DNA of 10,891 nt from an uncultured Bacilli bacterium (GCA_910580135.1 CAJTXC010000044.1:1-10891); one strand, 5' to 3'; positions 1-6,085 are shown, counted from the stretch's first letter. Numbers and translations are program-made. The notes: generated by a model from the letters alone, not told the origin.

Positions 1-140
1 ATTCAGAAATCTTTGAATTTATAAAGATAATAAACGAAAAAGAAGTATATATAAAACTTACGTTAAGAGGCGGAGAAAATAATAAAATATTATGTCTATC
101 GTTTCATGAAAGTACGAAGACAGGGGAGTGTTTAGAATGA
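1..140 (+). CDS. C-terminal end of a probable MqsR-type toxin (5' end outside window)
   Basis: An open frame enters from the left edge (first full codon at 3) and stops with TGA at 138-140, giving 45 residues. The readable stretch EVYIKLTLRGG followed by ILCLSFHES resembles the last strands of MqsR/RelE-fold mRNA interferases found in Bacillota, which typically end with 'YIKLKL...CLSFHEA'. The stop overlaps the ATG of the next gene as ATGA, so the two are translationally coupled, as expected for toxin followed by antitoxin. The neighbour has the YgiT/MqsA-type zinc ribbon plus HTH that pairs with MqsR, which supports the call. No catalytic residue can be assigned because about half or more of the gene is missing. 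The family assignment rests on recalled motif resemblance and context, so it is moderate. Confidence 0.55.
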   Translation, partial: SEIFEFIKIINEKEVYIKLTLRGGENNKILCLSFHESTKTGECLE

Positions 141-1048
141 GGAAAAAAGAATATTGCTTTAATTGTGATAAGGATGTAATCCCAAAAAAGAAAATAGAAA
201 ATAATATATATAAAATAAATGGAGAAAATTTTGAAATAGAAGAATTGGTATATGTATGTTCTTCATGCGAAAATGAGATTGATGTGGAAGAATATGACCA
301 ATTAAGAAATGTTTATGTTGAATATTTAAAACGATATGATTTAACTTTCGATGATTTTAAGAATATAAGAAAAAAATATAATTTATCACAAGACTCTTTT
401 TCTAAAATTTTAGGCTGGGCAAAAAAAACTGTTGCAAGATATGAAAACGAAGCTTCGTTTCCGCAAAAAGAATATTTAGATACTTATAAAAAATTAAAAA
501 ATTCAAAAACTGAAATGTTAAAAATAATGGATTATAATAAGGAAAGATTAGGAAAAGAATATTATTATTTATTAAAGCAAATGGGATTATATGAACATTT
601 AAAAACCGTAAATAGCTTTTTATACATGCTTGATAAAAATAATTTGTATAGTACAAGTTTGATGAAGAATATGTTTGCTCTGGATTTTGAATACAATAAG
701 TTATTTAATAAACCACTTACCACTTTGATTTATGCAAAAGCTCCGTTTGGACCAATAATAAATAATCATGATGAGATAATAAATTATTTATTAAATGAGG
801 GTTATTTAGGTATTACAACAAATGATTTAGAAAAATTTATGTTTATTGCTAAAATAGAATGTGATAATAACTTCTTTAATAATGAAGAAATGGCTTTAAT
901 GAAAAGAGTAAAAAATAAATTAAAAGGTAAATCTGCAACAGAACTATCAAATTGGTCCCATGAGTTTTTAGGTTGGAAAGAAACTCCTAATGGTAAAATA
1001 ATTGATTACAAAAAATATAGAAATGATTTTAATCTTGAAACAATATAA
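137..1048 (+). CDS. Zinc-ribbon/HTH/Panacea-domain antitoxin
   Basis: The 303-residue protein has three parts. An N-terminal zinc ribbon uses CFNC (Cys7, Cys10) and CSSC (Cys41, Cys44), the YgiT/MqsA CxxC...CxxC arrangement. An XRE-type helix-turn-helix lies at about 72-105 (NLSQDSFSKILG then KKTVARYENE). A C-terminal Panacea (SocA/DUF4065) domain at about 155-295 ends in the diagnostic SATELSNWSHEFLGWKETP. In this family the Panacea domain neutralises the partner toxin and the HTH represses the operon; both roles are inferred here. I chose ATG 137 over the in-frame GTG 128 because a GGGGAG ribosome site at 123-128 lies 8 nt before it and it overlaps the upstream stop. The Panacea part is typical in length; the zinc ribbon is an added N-terminal module. 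A terminator follows directly, so this is a two-gene unit. Antitoxin assignment is firm by domains; the partner is only partly visible. Confidence 0.8.
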   Translation: MRKKEYCFNCDKDVIPKKKIENNIYKINGENFEIEELVYVCSSCENEIDVEEYDQLRNVYVEYLKRYDLTFDDFKNIRKKYNLSQDSFSKILGWAKKTVARYENEASFPQKEYLDTYKKLKNSKTEMLKIMDYNKERLGKEYYYLLKQMGLYEHLKTVNSFLYMLDKNNLYSTSLMKNMFALDFEYNKLFNKPLTTLIYAKAPFGPIINNHDEIINYLLNEGYLGITTNDLEKFMFIAKIECDNNFFNNEEMALMKRVKNKLKGKSATELSNWSHEFLGWKETPNGKIIDYKKYRNDFNLETI

Positions 1049-1060
1049 ATATTAAATATA

Positions 1061-1104
1061 AAAGAAAGTAATGATCTTTTAAAAGAATTATTACTTTCTT
1101 TTTT
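1061..1104 (+). terminator. Intrinsic terminator of the toxin-antitoxin unit
   Basis: A perfect 12-bp stem pairs AAAGAAAGTAAT (1061-1072) with ATTACTTTCTTT (1090-1101). The T-rich 3' arm runs on into further T residues to 1104. The loop (1073-1089) itself contains the palindrome TCTTTTAAAAGA. It starts 12 nt after the antitoxin stop codon. Confidence 0.75.
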
Positions 1105-1118
1105 AGTATGAAAATATT

Positions 1119-1183
1119 TTCTAAATTTCGATAAAGCTATTTGTTACTATAGCAGATAAAAATTAAGTCAAAGGGAGGAAAAA
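1119..1183 (+). repeat. Leader repeat copy A (upstream of decayed dinD)
   Basis: This stretch aligns without gaps to 2031-2094: 46 of the first 60 positions are identical, from TTCTAAATTT through an extended -10 to the GAGG ribosome site. Both copies place a start codon at the equivalent point (ATG 1184 here, GTG 2095 there). The repeat therefore covers promoter plus leader but no coding sequence. This copy also contains GCTAT-N8-ATAGC (1136-1153), an inverted repeat over the -10 that is not preserved in copy B. Confidence 0.7.
1142..1150 (+). promoter_or_regulatory. Extended -10 promoter of the decayed dinD
   Basis: TGTTACTAT is a TGn extended -10 with hexamer TACTAT at 1145-1150. No good -35 stands 17 nt upstream (TAAATT), so the extended -10 probably carries recognition. 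It lies about 34 nt before the ATG and a GGGAGG ribosome site at 1173-1178. It may still be active although its gene is dead. Confidence 0.5.
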
Positions 1184-2000
1184 ATGAGTAGTGAAATAAT
1201 TGTAAATGAAAATGATATGGGTTATAAAAGTTTTGAAGATATAAAACATATAGATGAAAGTGGTAATGAGTATTGGTTATCACGTGAACTACAAATTGCT
1301 TTAGATTATAAACAATGGCGTAGATTTGAAACGGTTATTGAGCGTGCTAAAATGGCTTGTGAAAACAGTAATATCAATGTAAATGATAAATTTAGGAAAA
1401 GGCGCAAAAAGAATAACCATAGATTATAAGTTATCTAGGTATGCATGCTATTTAATTATGCAAAATGCTGATCCGAGAAAAAAGGAAGTTGCATTAGGCC
1501 AAATATATTTTGCTATTAAAAAAATAATGCAAGAAATTAATGAAAAAGAATATAGCACGTTAACTGAAGATGAAAAGAGATTGTATCAAAGAAATTTAAC
1601 TAGGAAAGGTAACTTTTCTTTAAATCAAACAGCTAAAAAATCTGGAGTTAAAAATTTTGATAAGTTTCATAATGCGGGTTATAAGGGTCTATAAACGAGA
1701 GAAACTGCTAATGATATTGCTAGAAGAAAAGGATTAAGATATAGAGAAGATATTTTGGATAATATGGGAAGTGATGAGTTAGTGGCTAATTTATTTAGAA
1801 TTTCACAGACAGAGCAAAAACTAAAAAAAGAAGAAATAAAAACAGAGAAGAATGCTAATAAAACTCATTATGAAGTTGGTCGTAAAATAAGAGATATTAT
1901 AAAAGAATTAGGCGGAACTATGCTGGAAGATTTACCAACTCCTGAAAAAAGTTTAAAACTGTTAGAAAAAGAAAATAAATTTATAAATAATAATGAATAA
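1184..2000 (+). pseudogene. dinD: Decayed dinD (DNA damage-inducible protein D) copy
   Basis: Translation begins normally at ATG 1184 behind a GGGAGG site and follows DinD (SFEDIKHIDESG, QWRRFETVIERAK, ACENS) to about 1393. There the frame is lost. The homology resumes in another frame at about 1395 (DYKLSRYACYLI, then FDKFHNAGYKGL), meets an in-frame TAA at 1692-1694 where the intact copy at 6136 has a Tyr codon (TAT), and continues (RYREDILDNMGS, ANLFR, THYEVGRKIRD) to the TAA at 1998-2000. Compared with the intact copy, about 8-9 codons are missing at the frameshift, just after the DHF-equivalent DKF. The deletion falls where the intact gene has a 28-bp palindrome. With one frameshift and one stop it cannot make full DinD. 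The two copies share roughly two thirds of their residues, so this is not a very recent duplication. Confidence 0.88.
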
Positions 2001-2030
2001 TGTAATAAAAATTTATTTCTCGACAAAAGA

Positions 2031-2094
2031 TTCTAAATTTTGATAAAGGCATTTGTTATAGTAGCGACTAATAATTAAATTGAAAGGAGGAAAA
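2031..2094 (+). repeat. Leader repeat copy B (upstream of adhesin operon)
   Basis: This is the second copy of the leader at 1119-1183. The most conserved blocks are TTCTAAATTT, GATAAAG, ATTTGTTA, AATTAA and GGAGGAAAA. The copies are in direct orientation 912 bp apart and bracket the decayed dinD exactly. This could be an old tandem duplication or a dispersed promoter-bearing repeat; one window cannot tell which. Confidence 0.7.
2054..2062 (+). promoter_or_regulatory. Extended -10 promoter of the adhesin-sortase operon
   Basis: TGTTATAGT is an extended -10 (hexamer TATAGT at 2057-2062) at the position matching the dinD-copy promoter. As there, the -35 position reads TAAATT and is poor. Every gene from 2095 to 4420 follows with overlaps or gaps of a few bases, so this is the only promoter I see for the operon. 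Confidence 0.5.
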
Positions 2095-2193
2095 GTGGAT
2101 GAAAGTAAGTTAATAGCTATGACTAAATTATTCAAAGAAAATAATACCCAATATAAATATAACAAAATAAAAATAGAAAAAGGAGAACAATAA
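2095..2193 (+). CDS. Putative 32-residue leader peptide/small protein
   Basis: A short frame starts at GTG 2095, four bases after AAAGGAGG (2083-2090), and stops at TAA 2191-2193, one base before the next ATG. The start sits at the same place in the duplicated leader as the ATG of the decayed dinD, which supports real initiation there. The peptide is charged and lysine-rich (MDESKLIAMTKLFKEN at its start), has no membrane segment, and is not recognised. It could be a genuine small protein, a coupling leader that feeds ribosomes to the 88-aa gene, or the remnant of a longer gene. The 4-nt spacing is shorter than ideal. Confidence 0.4.
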   Translation: MDESKLIAMTKLFKENNTQYKYNKIKIEKGEQ

Positions 2194-2194
2194 A

Positions 2195-2461
2195 ATGAAT
2201 GAAGATTTAGAAATAACAATTAAAGTAATACCAGCAGGAGATGATAATTCTCATGAAGGTAACATGCAAGCAGCACATGAGGTAATGGAAGCTTTATATA
2301 GGACTTTTAAAGGACGCTATGATAGAGATGAATTAGAAAGTCGTACGATTATAAAAGAAGGGACAAAAGAAGATTTACCAGAGATATTTGAAAGATTTAA
2401 TGTACCAGATAAATATAGATATAGAAATAAATACACAAGAAATAAAAGGGGAAGAAGATGA
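2195..2461 (+). CDS. Hypothetical 88-residue protein, first full gene of the adhesin operon
   Basis: The product is not recognised. It begins with a likely beta strand (DLEITIKVIPAG), has a probable helix (AAHEVMEALYRTFKGRY) and ends in a strongly basic tail (YRNKYTRNKRGRR) that could touch nucleic acid or membrane surfaces. There is no signal peptide or membrane helix, so it is likely cytoplasmic. ATG 2195 has GGAG at 2182-2185, nine bases upstream. Its TGA overlaps the ATG of the adhesin gene as ATGA (2458-2461), so the two are translationally coupled. That arrangement suggests a role tied to adhesin production, regulation or an ancestral element, but no function can be assigned. Confidence 0.65.
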   Translation: MNEDLEITIKVIPAGDDNSHEGNMQAAHEVMEALYRTFKGRYDRDELESRTIIKEGTKEDLPEIFERFNVPDKYRYRNKYTRNKRGRR

Positions 2462-3900
2462 AAAAGAGGGTTTTGGTTGTACTTTTAACAGTTGTCTTAC
2501 TTTTACCTTTTATAAAGGTTCATGCAGGCTATATGGATTCTTATATTGACTGGAACTTAGATAGAACTGTTTTTGCACATAAAATACAAAATGGAGAAGA
2601 ACACATAAATAATCTGGCTATGATAACTACAAATGGTAAAGTAGCATACTGTATAGAACCAGGTGTAGATGCAGATAAAGCATCTTATTATTCATCGACC
2701 ACTAACATTTATGATACAAGGTTATCTTGGGTAGACACTAAAAGATTAAGTCTAATAGGTTATTATGGATATGGTTATAGTGGTCATACTGCTAAAGAAT
2801 ATTATATGGCTACCCAAGAGCTTATATGGAGATATATGGGTGTTGAAAACGTATGGTGGACTGACCAAAAATATGGTGGCAATACATACAATTTAGAACC
2901 ATATAAAAATGAAATATTATCTTTGGTAAATAAATATGAAATAGCACCTAACTTTTTATTTGAAGAAGAATACATGGTAGGAGGTGAAGTGGTTTTAGAA
3001 GATAATAATAAAGTATTAGAAGGCTATGAAGTTCTTAATAATAATGATGTTAAGATAGAGGCAAACAAAATAAATATAAAAGTAAAAGAAGGTGATAACT
3101 CTTTTACTTTAAGAAGAAAAACAAATGGTAAAAATACTATCTTTTATTACAAGGATGGCTATCAAACAATAGGAAGTTTTGAATTTCCATATAATTTTGA
3201 AAAATCTTATGATATAAATTATACGTATGGAAAAATTTTGGTAGATAAGTTAGACTTTGATACTGAAGGTAAAGATTCTATATCAAGTGATGCTTCTTTA
3301 GAAGATGCAGAATACGGACTTTATGATAAAGATGGTAATTTAATAGATTCTAAAAAAACTGATAAAGACGGAAAAGTAGAATTTGATAAGTTGCCAAAAG
3401 GTGATTACATAATAAAAGAAATAAAACCAAGTAAAGGTTATACTGTGGATAAAACTATCAATGAAATATCATTAGATACAAAAACTAAAGAAACAGTAAT
3501 TAAATCATATGAAAAAATAATCAAAAATAAAATAGTTATTACAAAAGTTTTAGATGATTATAAAAATAAAATGTGTGTCCCTGAAGAGGGTATATTGTTT
3601 CATATATATGATTTAAATGGAAACCTTATTGATGAAGGCTTAACTGATAAAAATGGAAGCATAACTTTAGAACTTAATTATGGTACTTATATATTAAGAC
3701 AGATGACTTCTTTAGACAATGTTGATAAAATAGATGACCGAATAATAGAAGTAAAAGAAGATGGTGTTACTCAATATATAACATTAGTTAATCATTATTT
3801 ACCAGAGTTGCCTAACACAGGCAAAAATTCTATTATTTACTTATTCGTTACTTTTATACTTAGTTTTACCGGTATGATATATGAGAAAAAGTGTATTTAA
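2458..3900 (+). CDS. Thioester-domain LPxTG surface adhesin with two SpaA-like repeats
   Basis: This 480-residue secreted, wall-anchored protein has a signal peptide at about 1-23 (KKR, hydrophobic core, VHA before the cut). A thioester domain at about 25-160 has the bond-forming Cys65 in YCIEPG and Gln120 in ATQELIW; such domains form a Cys-Gln thioester that can bond covalently to amines on host surfaces. A linker leads to two SpaA/Cna-B type beta-sandwich domains (about 257-357 and 358-446). The C-terminus is a sorting signal: LPNTG at 451-455, a hydrophobic stretch and a short charged tail (YEKKCI). The first SpaA domain keeps the Lys and Glu expected for an isopeptide bond (KILVDK; KEIKPSKGY, Glu321). 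The second has Gln415 at the Glu position (YILRQM). The start overlaps the previous stop, and the stop overlaps the sortase gene by 20 nt. The sortase next door is presumably the anchoring enzyme. The ligand is unknown. Confidence 0.85.
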   Translation: MKKRVLVVLLTVVLLLPFIKVHAGYMDSYIDWNLDRTVFAHKIQNGEEHINNLAMITTNGKVAYCIEPGVDADKASYYSSTTNIYDTRLSWVDTKRLSLIGYYGYGYSGHTAKEYYMATQELIWRYMGVENVWWTDQKYGGNTYNLEPYKNEILSLVNKYEIAPNFLFEEEYMVGGEVVLEDNNKVLEGYEVLNNNDVKIEANKINIKVKEGDNSFTLRRKTNGKNTIFYYKDGYQTIGSFEFPYNFEKSYDINYTYGKILVDKLDFDTEGKDSISSDASLEDAEYGLYDKDGNLIDSKKTDKDGKVEFDKLPKGDYIIKEIKPSKGYTVDKTINEISLDTKTKETVIKSYEKIIKNKIVITKVLDDYKNKMCVPEEGILFHIYDLNGNLIDEGLTDKNGSITLELNYGTYILRQMTSLDNVDKIDDRIIEVKEDGVTQYITLVNHYLPELPNTGKNSIIYLFVTFILSFTGMIYEKKCI

Positions 3901-4420
3901 AATAATTACCATAGTATTAGTTATTTTTCTACTAAAAGAGATTGTTTTTATGGTTTATATAGATTTTAAAAATAAAGTAGAAGTAGAAAGCTATTATAAT
4001 AACAATTCTAGTTTTAATTATAAAAGTAACATGATAATTGATATACCTTCTATCAATTTAAAGGCCACGGTTAAACTTGCTGATAATGATTTTAAAAACT
4101 TAGATGATGGACTCGTATATTATAAATATAATGATTATAAAAATAAAATAATAATCTTTGGTCATTCTGGTATAGGTTATGGAACTTATTTTAATAGACT
4201 TGATGAATTAACATTTAATGATAACGTTTATTTATATAAAGATAAGCTTAAAATAACTTATGTCGTAGATAAAATTTATGATATAAAAAGTACTAACATA
4301 GACATTTTATATAATGATGAAAAAGAAAGATTATTACTTATTACATGCAAGCCAAATGATAAAAATAAGCGTTTGGTGGTAAATTTAAGCGTAAAAAGTG
4401 TTAAAACCCTTAAAAAATAA
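3881..4420 (+). CDS. Sortase, probably dedicated to the neighbouring adhesin
   Basis: The 179-residue membrane-anchored transpeptidase has an N-terminal membrane helix at about 5-26 after a basic start. All three catalytic residues are present: His95 in IIFGHSG, Cys156 in LLLITCKPND, and Arg164 in NKRLVV. The TxxC-type motif and short length fit small single-helix class D/E-like sortases better than long pilus class C enzymes, but the class is not certain. Expected reaction: cut LPNTG between Thr and Gly and join Thr to the cell-wall precursor. ATG 3881 lies inside the end of the adhesin gene with no clear ribosome site, so translation probably depends on coupling. It is the last gene of the operon. 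Confidence 0.88.
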   Translation: MRKSVFKIITIVLVIFLLKEIVFMVYIDFKNKVEVESYYNNNSSFNYKSNMIIDIPSINLKATVKLADNDFKNLDDGLVYYKYNDYKNKIIIFGHSGIGYGTYFNRLDELTFNDNVYLYKDKLKITYVVDKIYDIKSTNIDILYNDEKERLLLITCKPNDKNKRLVVNLSVKSVKTLKK

Positions 4421-4423
4421 GCT

Positions 4424-4438
4424 AAAAATGATATTTTT
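4424..4438 (+). terminator. Weak AT-only hairpin after the sortase gene
   Basis: AAAAAT and ATTTTT can pair around a 3-nt loop just after the sortase stop, and the 3' arm is a T run. There is no GC pair and no T tail beyond the arm, so termination would be inefficient and readthrough toward HU is possible. Confidence 0.3.
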
Positions 4439-4451
4439 GTCACTAAAATAC

Positions 4452-4464
4452 TTGAATTATTCAA
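4452..4464 (+). promoter_or_regulatory. Palindrome TTGAATTATTCAA upstream of HU
   Basis: This is a perfect 13-bp palindrome (6-1-6) about 70 bp before the HU start. It could be an operator or part of the HU promoter region; TTGAAT also resembles a -35 but lies 23 nt from the nearest TATATT, which is too far. Confidence 0.3.
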
Positions 4465-4473
4465 TCAAAAATG

Positions 4474-4496
4474 GTACGCTTATATTGTAAGCATAC
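4474..4496 (+). promoter_or_regulatory. Inverted repeat overlapping the likely HU promoter
   Basis: GTACGCTTA and TAAGCATAC match at 8 of 9 positions around a 5-nt centre. The repeat covers the -10-like TATATT at 4481-4486 and lies just upstream of a second candidate -10, TATAGT (4502-4507). A protein bound here could control HU, or it may be a weak hairpin. Which -10 is used cannot be decided by eye. Confidence 0.3.
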
Positions 4497-4534
4497 TAGC
4501 TTATAGTTGAACATAAACATGGAGGTTTTTAATT

Positions 4535-4810
4535 ATGTCAAAACAAGAATTAGTAGAAAAAATGGCTGAAACAGCTGGATTAACTAAAGCAGACGCAGCT
4601 CGTGCATTAGATGCATTTACTGGTGCAATCACTGAAGCTTTAAAAGCTGGAGACAAAGTTTCTTTAGTAGGATTTGGTACTTTCGCAACTTCAGAAAGAC
4701 CAGCTAGAGAAGGTCGTAACCCAAGAACTGGAGAAACAGTTAAGATTGCTGCTAGAACTGCAGTTACATTCAAAGCTGGTTCTAAGTTAAAAGAAGCTGT
4801 AAACCAATAA
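4535..4810 (+). CDS. hup: HU family DNA-binding protein
   Basis: This 91-residue nucleoid protein is full length for the family. Residues 1-40 form the helical dimer core (SKQELVEKMAETAGLTKADA). The HU signature GFGTFATSERPAREGRNPRTG follows, including the Pro at the tip of the DNA-wrapping arm (RNPRTG). It ends with the usual TVTFK-like block (AVTFKAGSKLKEAVNQ). As a homodimer it bends and compacts DNA without sequence specificity. GGAGGT at 4521-4526 lies 8 nt before the ATG. The gene is visibly richer in GC and in GCT/GCA, GGA and CGT codons than its neighbours, as expected of a very highly expressed gene rather than of transfer. It is followed at once by a terminator, so it is monocistronic. 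Confidence 0.96.
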   Translation: MSKQELVEKMAETAGLTKADAARALDAFTGAITEALKAGDKVSLVGFGTFATSERPAREGRNPRTGETVKIAARTAVTFKAGSKLKEAVNQ

Positions 4811-4811
4811 T

Positions 4812-4838
4812 AAAAAAACCATGAAAATGGTTTTTTTC
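4812..4838 (+). terminator. Terminator of the HU gene
   Basis: An 11-bp stem AAAAAAACCAT/ATGGTTTTTTT closes on a GAAA tetraloop and begins 2 nt after the HU stop. The 3' arm provides the T tract. The A-rich 5' arm could act as a T tract on the other strand, but no minus-strand gene needs it. Confidence 0.85.
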
Positions 4839-4848
4839 TTTTGCAAAA

Positions 4849-4857
4849 TGTTATAAT
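4849..4857 (+). promoter_or_regulatory. Extended -10 promoter of cca
   Basis: TGTTATAAT is a consensus extended -10. Transcription would start at about 4864, at the beginning of the AGGTGA ribosome site, giving a leader of only about ten bases. The -35 position falls inside the HU terminator and is poor. Confidence 0.55.
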
Positions 4858-4874
4858 CTAAGTAGGTGATTATT

Positions 4875-5966
4875 TTGAAAGAAAAAGCAATGGAACTTTT
4901 AAATATTTTTTACGAAAATGGTTATGAAGCATATGTAGTAGGTGGTTTTGTTAGAAATATGATTTTAGGACTTCCTTCCTTTGATGTTGATATAGCAACT
5001 AACGCTACGCCAAAAGAAATACAAGAAATATTTAATGTTGTTAAACTTCCGTTTGAAGGATATGGATCAGTACATTTGACATATAAAAAAGTGGATTTTG
5101 AAATAACTACATATAGAATGGAACTTGAGTATCAAGACAAAAGAAAACCTTCCAAAATCATATATACAAATAGTCTTAAAATAGATTTAAAAAGACGAGA
5201 TTTTACTATGAATACCCTTTGTATGGATAAAGATGGAAACGTAATAGATTTCCTTAATGCAACTAATGATATAAGAAATAAGGTTATAAAAGTAGTTGGA
5301 AATACAGATACAAAAATAAAACAAGATGCATTAAGGATACTTAGAGCTGTAAGATTTGCAACAGAATTAGGCTTTGAACTTGATAAAGATCTTGAAGAAG
5401 CGATCATTAATAACCGAGAGTCATTAAAAGAATTATCATTTTATAGAAAAAAAGAAGAGTTAAATAAGATTTTGGCATCGGTTAACGCATTAAAGGGAAT
5501 AGAACTTTTAAGACGCTTTTCTTTGGACAAGTGTCTAGATATTGATTTAAGTGGAATAGTTAATAAGACAAGTGATCCAATAGGAATGTGGGCTCAAGTA
5601 AATCCTTCTTTTGAATATCAGTTTACTAATAATGAAAAGGCTTATTTAGAGGCTATTTTGCGGGTCCTAGAAGACGGTAATATAAATGATATGGAATTAT
5701 ATAAAGAAGGTAATTACGTGTGTTATATAGCTTGTCAGATACTTAATATGGATGAAACTAAGATATATGATAGATATGATGCATTACCAATTAAAAATCA
5801 ATCTGAAATAAATATAAATGGTAAAGATATAATAGATATATTAAATTTGGAAGATAAAAGTTTAGTAAAACCTATATTAAGTGATGTAGAAGAAAAAATT
5901 GTATTAAGAAAGTTAGAAAATAAAAGGGATGTATTAGAAAAATATGTTATAGCAAATTATTCTTAA
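4875..5966 (+). CDS. cca: CCA-adding tRNA nucleotidyltransferase (class II)
   Basis: The enzyme builds or repairs the 3' CCA of tRNAs from CTP and ATP without a nucleic acid template. The nucleotidyltransferase head shows GG-x2-R (Gly23, Gly24, Arg27) and the metal-binding pair Asp37/Asp39 in FDVDIA. RRDFTMN stands at 107-113. The nucleotide-choosing motif reads QDALRILRAVR from 150, keeping Asp151, Arg154, Arg157 and Arg160 but with Gln where EDxxR usually has Glu. The C-terminal tail resembles the family's last helical domain (PIKNQSEININGKDII). At 363 residues it is somewhat shorter than the usual ~400, mainly in the helical body and tail. I chose TTG 4875 because AGGTGA (4864-4869) sits just upstream and the motifs then fall at family-typical positions. 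An in-frame GTG at 4866 lies inside that ribosome site, and ATG 4890 has none. A terminator follows. Confidence 0.92.
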   Translation: MKEKAMELLNIFYENGYEAYVVGGFVRNMILGLPSFDVDIATNATPKEIQEIFNVVKLPFEGYGSVHLTYKKVDFEITTYRMELEYQDKRKPSKIIYTNSLKIDLKRRDFTMNTLCMDKDGNVIDFLNATNDIRNKVIKVVGNTDTKIKQDALRILRAVRFATELGFELDKDLEEAIINNRESLKELSFYRKKEELNKILASVNALKGIELLRRFSLDKCLDIDLSGIVNKTSDPIGMWAQVNPSFEYQFTNNEKAYLEAILRVLEDGNINDMELYKEGNYVCYIACQILNMDETKIYDRYDALPIKNQSEININGKDIIDILNLEDKSLVKPILSDVEEKIVLRKLENKRDVLEKYVIANYS

Positions 5967-5977
5967 AAAGTGCAATT

Positions 5978-6084
5978 TTACTAAAATGCTTTAAAAATAT
6001 AAAAAACAAATCAAAAGAAGAAATTTTGCTTGGTAATTTTTCTTTTTTTATACTATAAAACTCTCAAAAAAGCCATTTTAGTAA
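5978..6084. repeat. Inverted repeat flanking the cca terminator
   Basis: TTACTAAAATGCTTT (5978-5992) and the complement of TTACTAAAATGGCTTT (6069-6084) face each other about 75 bp apart, with one bulged base. The terminator of cca lies between them and the right arm reaches the dinD promoter region. This could be a small mobile-type repeat, a protein site, or chance in AT-rich DNA. Confidence 0.4.
6013..6049 (+). terminator. Terminator after cca
   Basis: An A/G-rich arm (AAAAGAAGAAATT, 6013-6025) faces AATTTTTCTTTTTTT (6035-6049) around a 9-nt loop. Pairing includes G-U pairs and one mismatch, and the 3' arm ends in seven T. It lies 46 nt after the stop codon. Confidence 0.6.
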
Positions 6085-6085
6085 T

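Noticed and set aside
128..136. GTG 128 as the start of the Panacea gene
   Set aside because: It lies at the end of the GGGGAG ribosome site; ATG 137 has correct spacing and the ATGA overlap.
402..656. Minus-strand 84-aa frame
   Set aside because: It lies opposite the Panacea gene, has a Phe/Leu/Ile-rich content typical of antisense AT-rich DNA, and no ribosome site. The minus-strand frames at 2013-2219, 4276-4464, 4501-4773, 5132-5407 and 7511-7705 were dropped for the same reason.
1120..1183. LexA/SOS box in front of either dinD copy
   Set aside because: No CGAAC-N4-GTTCG or close variant was found in 1100-1184 or 6050-6135. The inverted repeats there do not match the Bacillus motif.
1383..2000. 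Frames 1383-1694 and 1755-2000 as separate small genes
   Set aside because: Both are in one frame, read as consecutive parts of DinD, have no ribosome sites of their own and are split only by a nonsense codon. They belong to the pseudogene.
2095..4420. Conjugative or phage element carrying the adhesin operon
   Set aside because: No integrase, relaxase, phage structural gene, tRNA attachment site or terminal repeats are visible in the window.
4508..4524. GAACATAAACATG before HU as a damaged LexA site
   Set aside because: Only a half-site-like GAACAT is present; the other half does not pair, and HU is not usually SOS-controlled.
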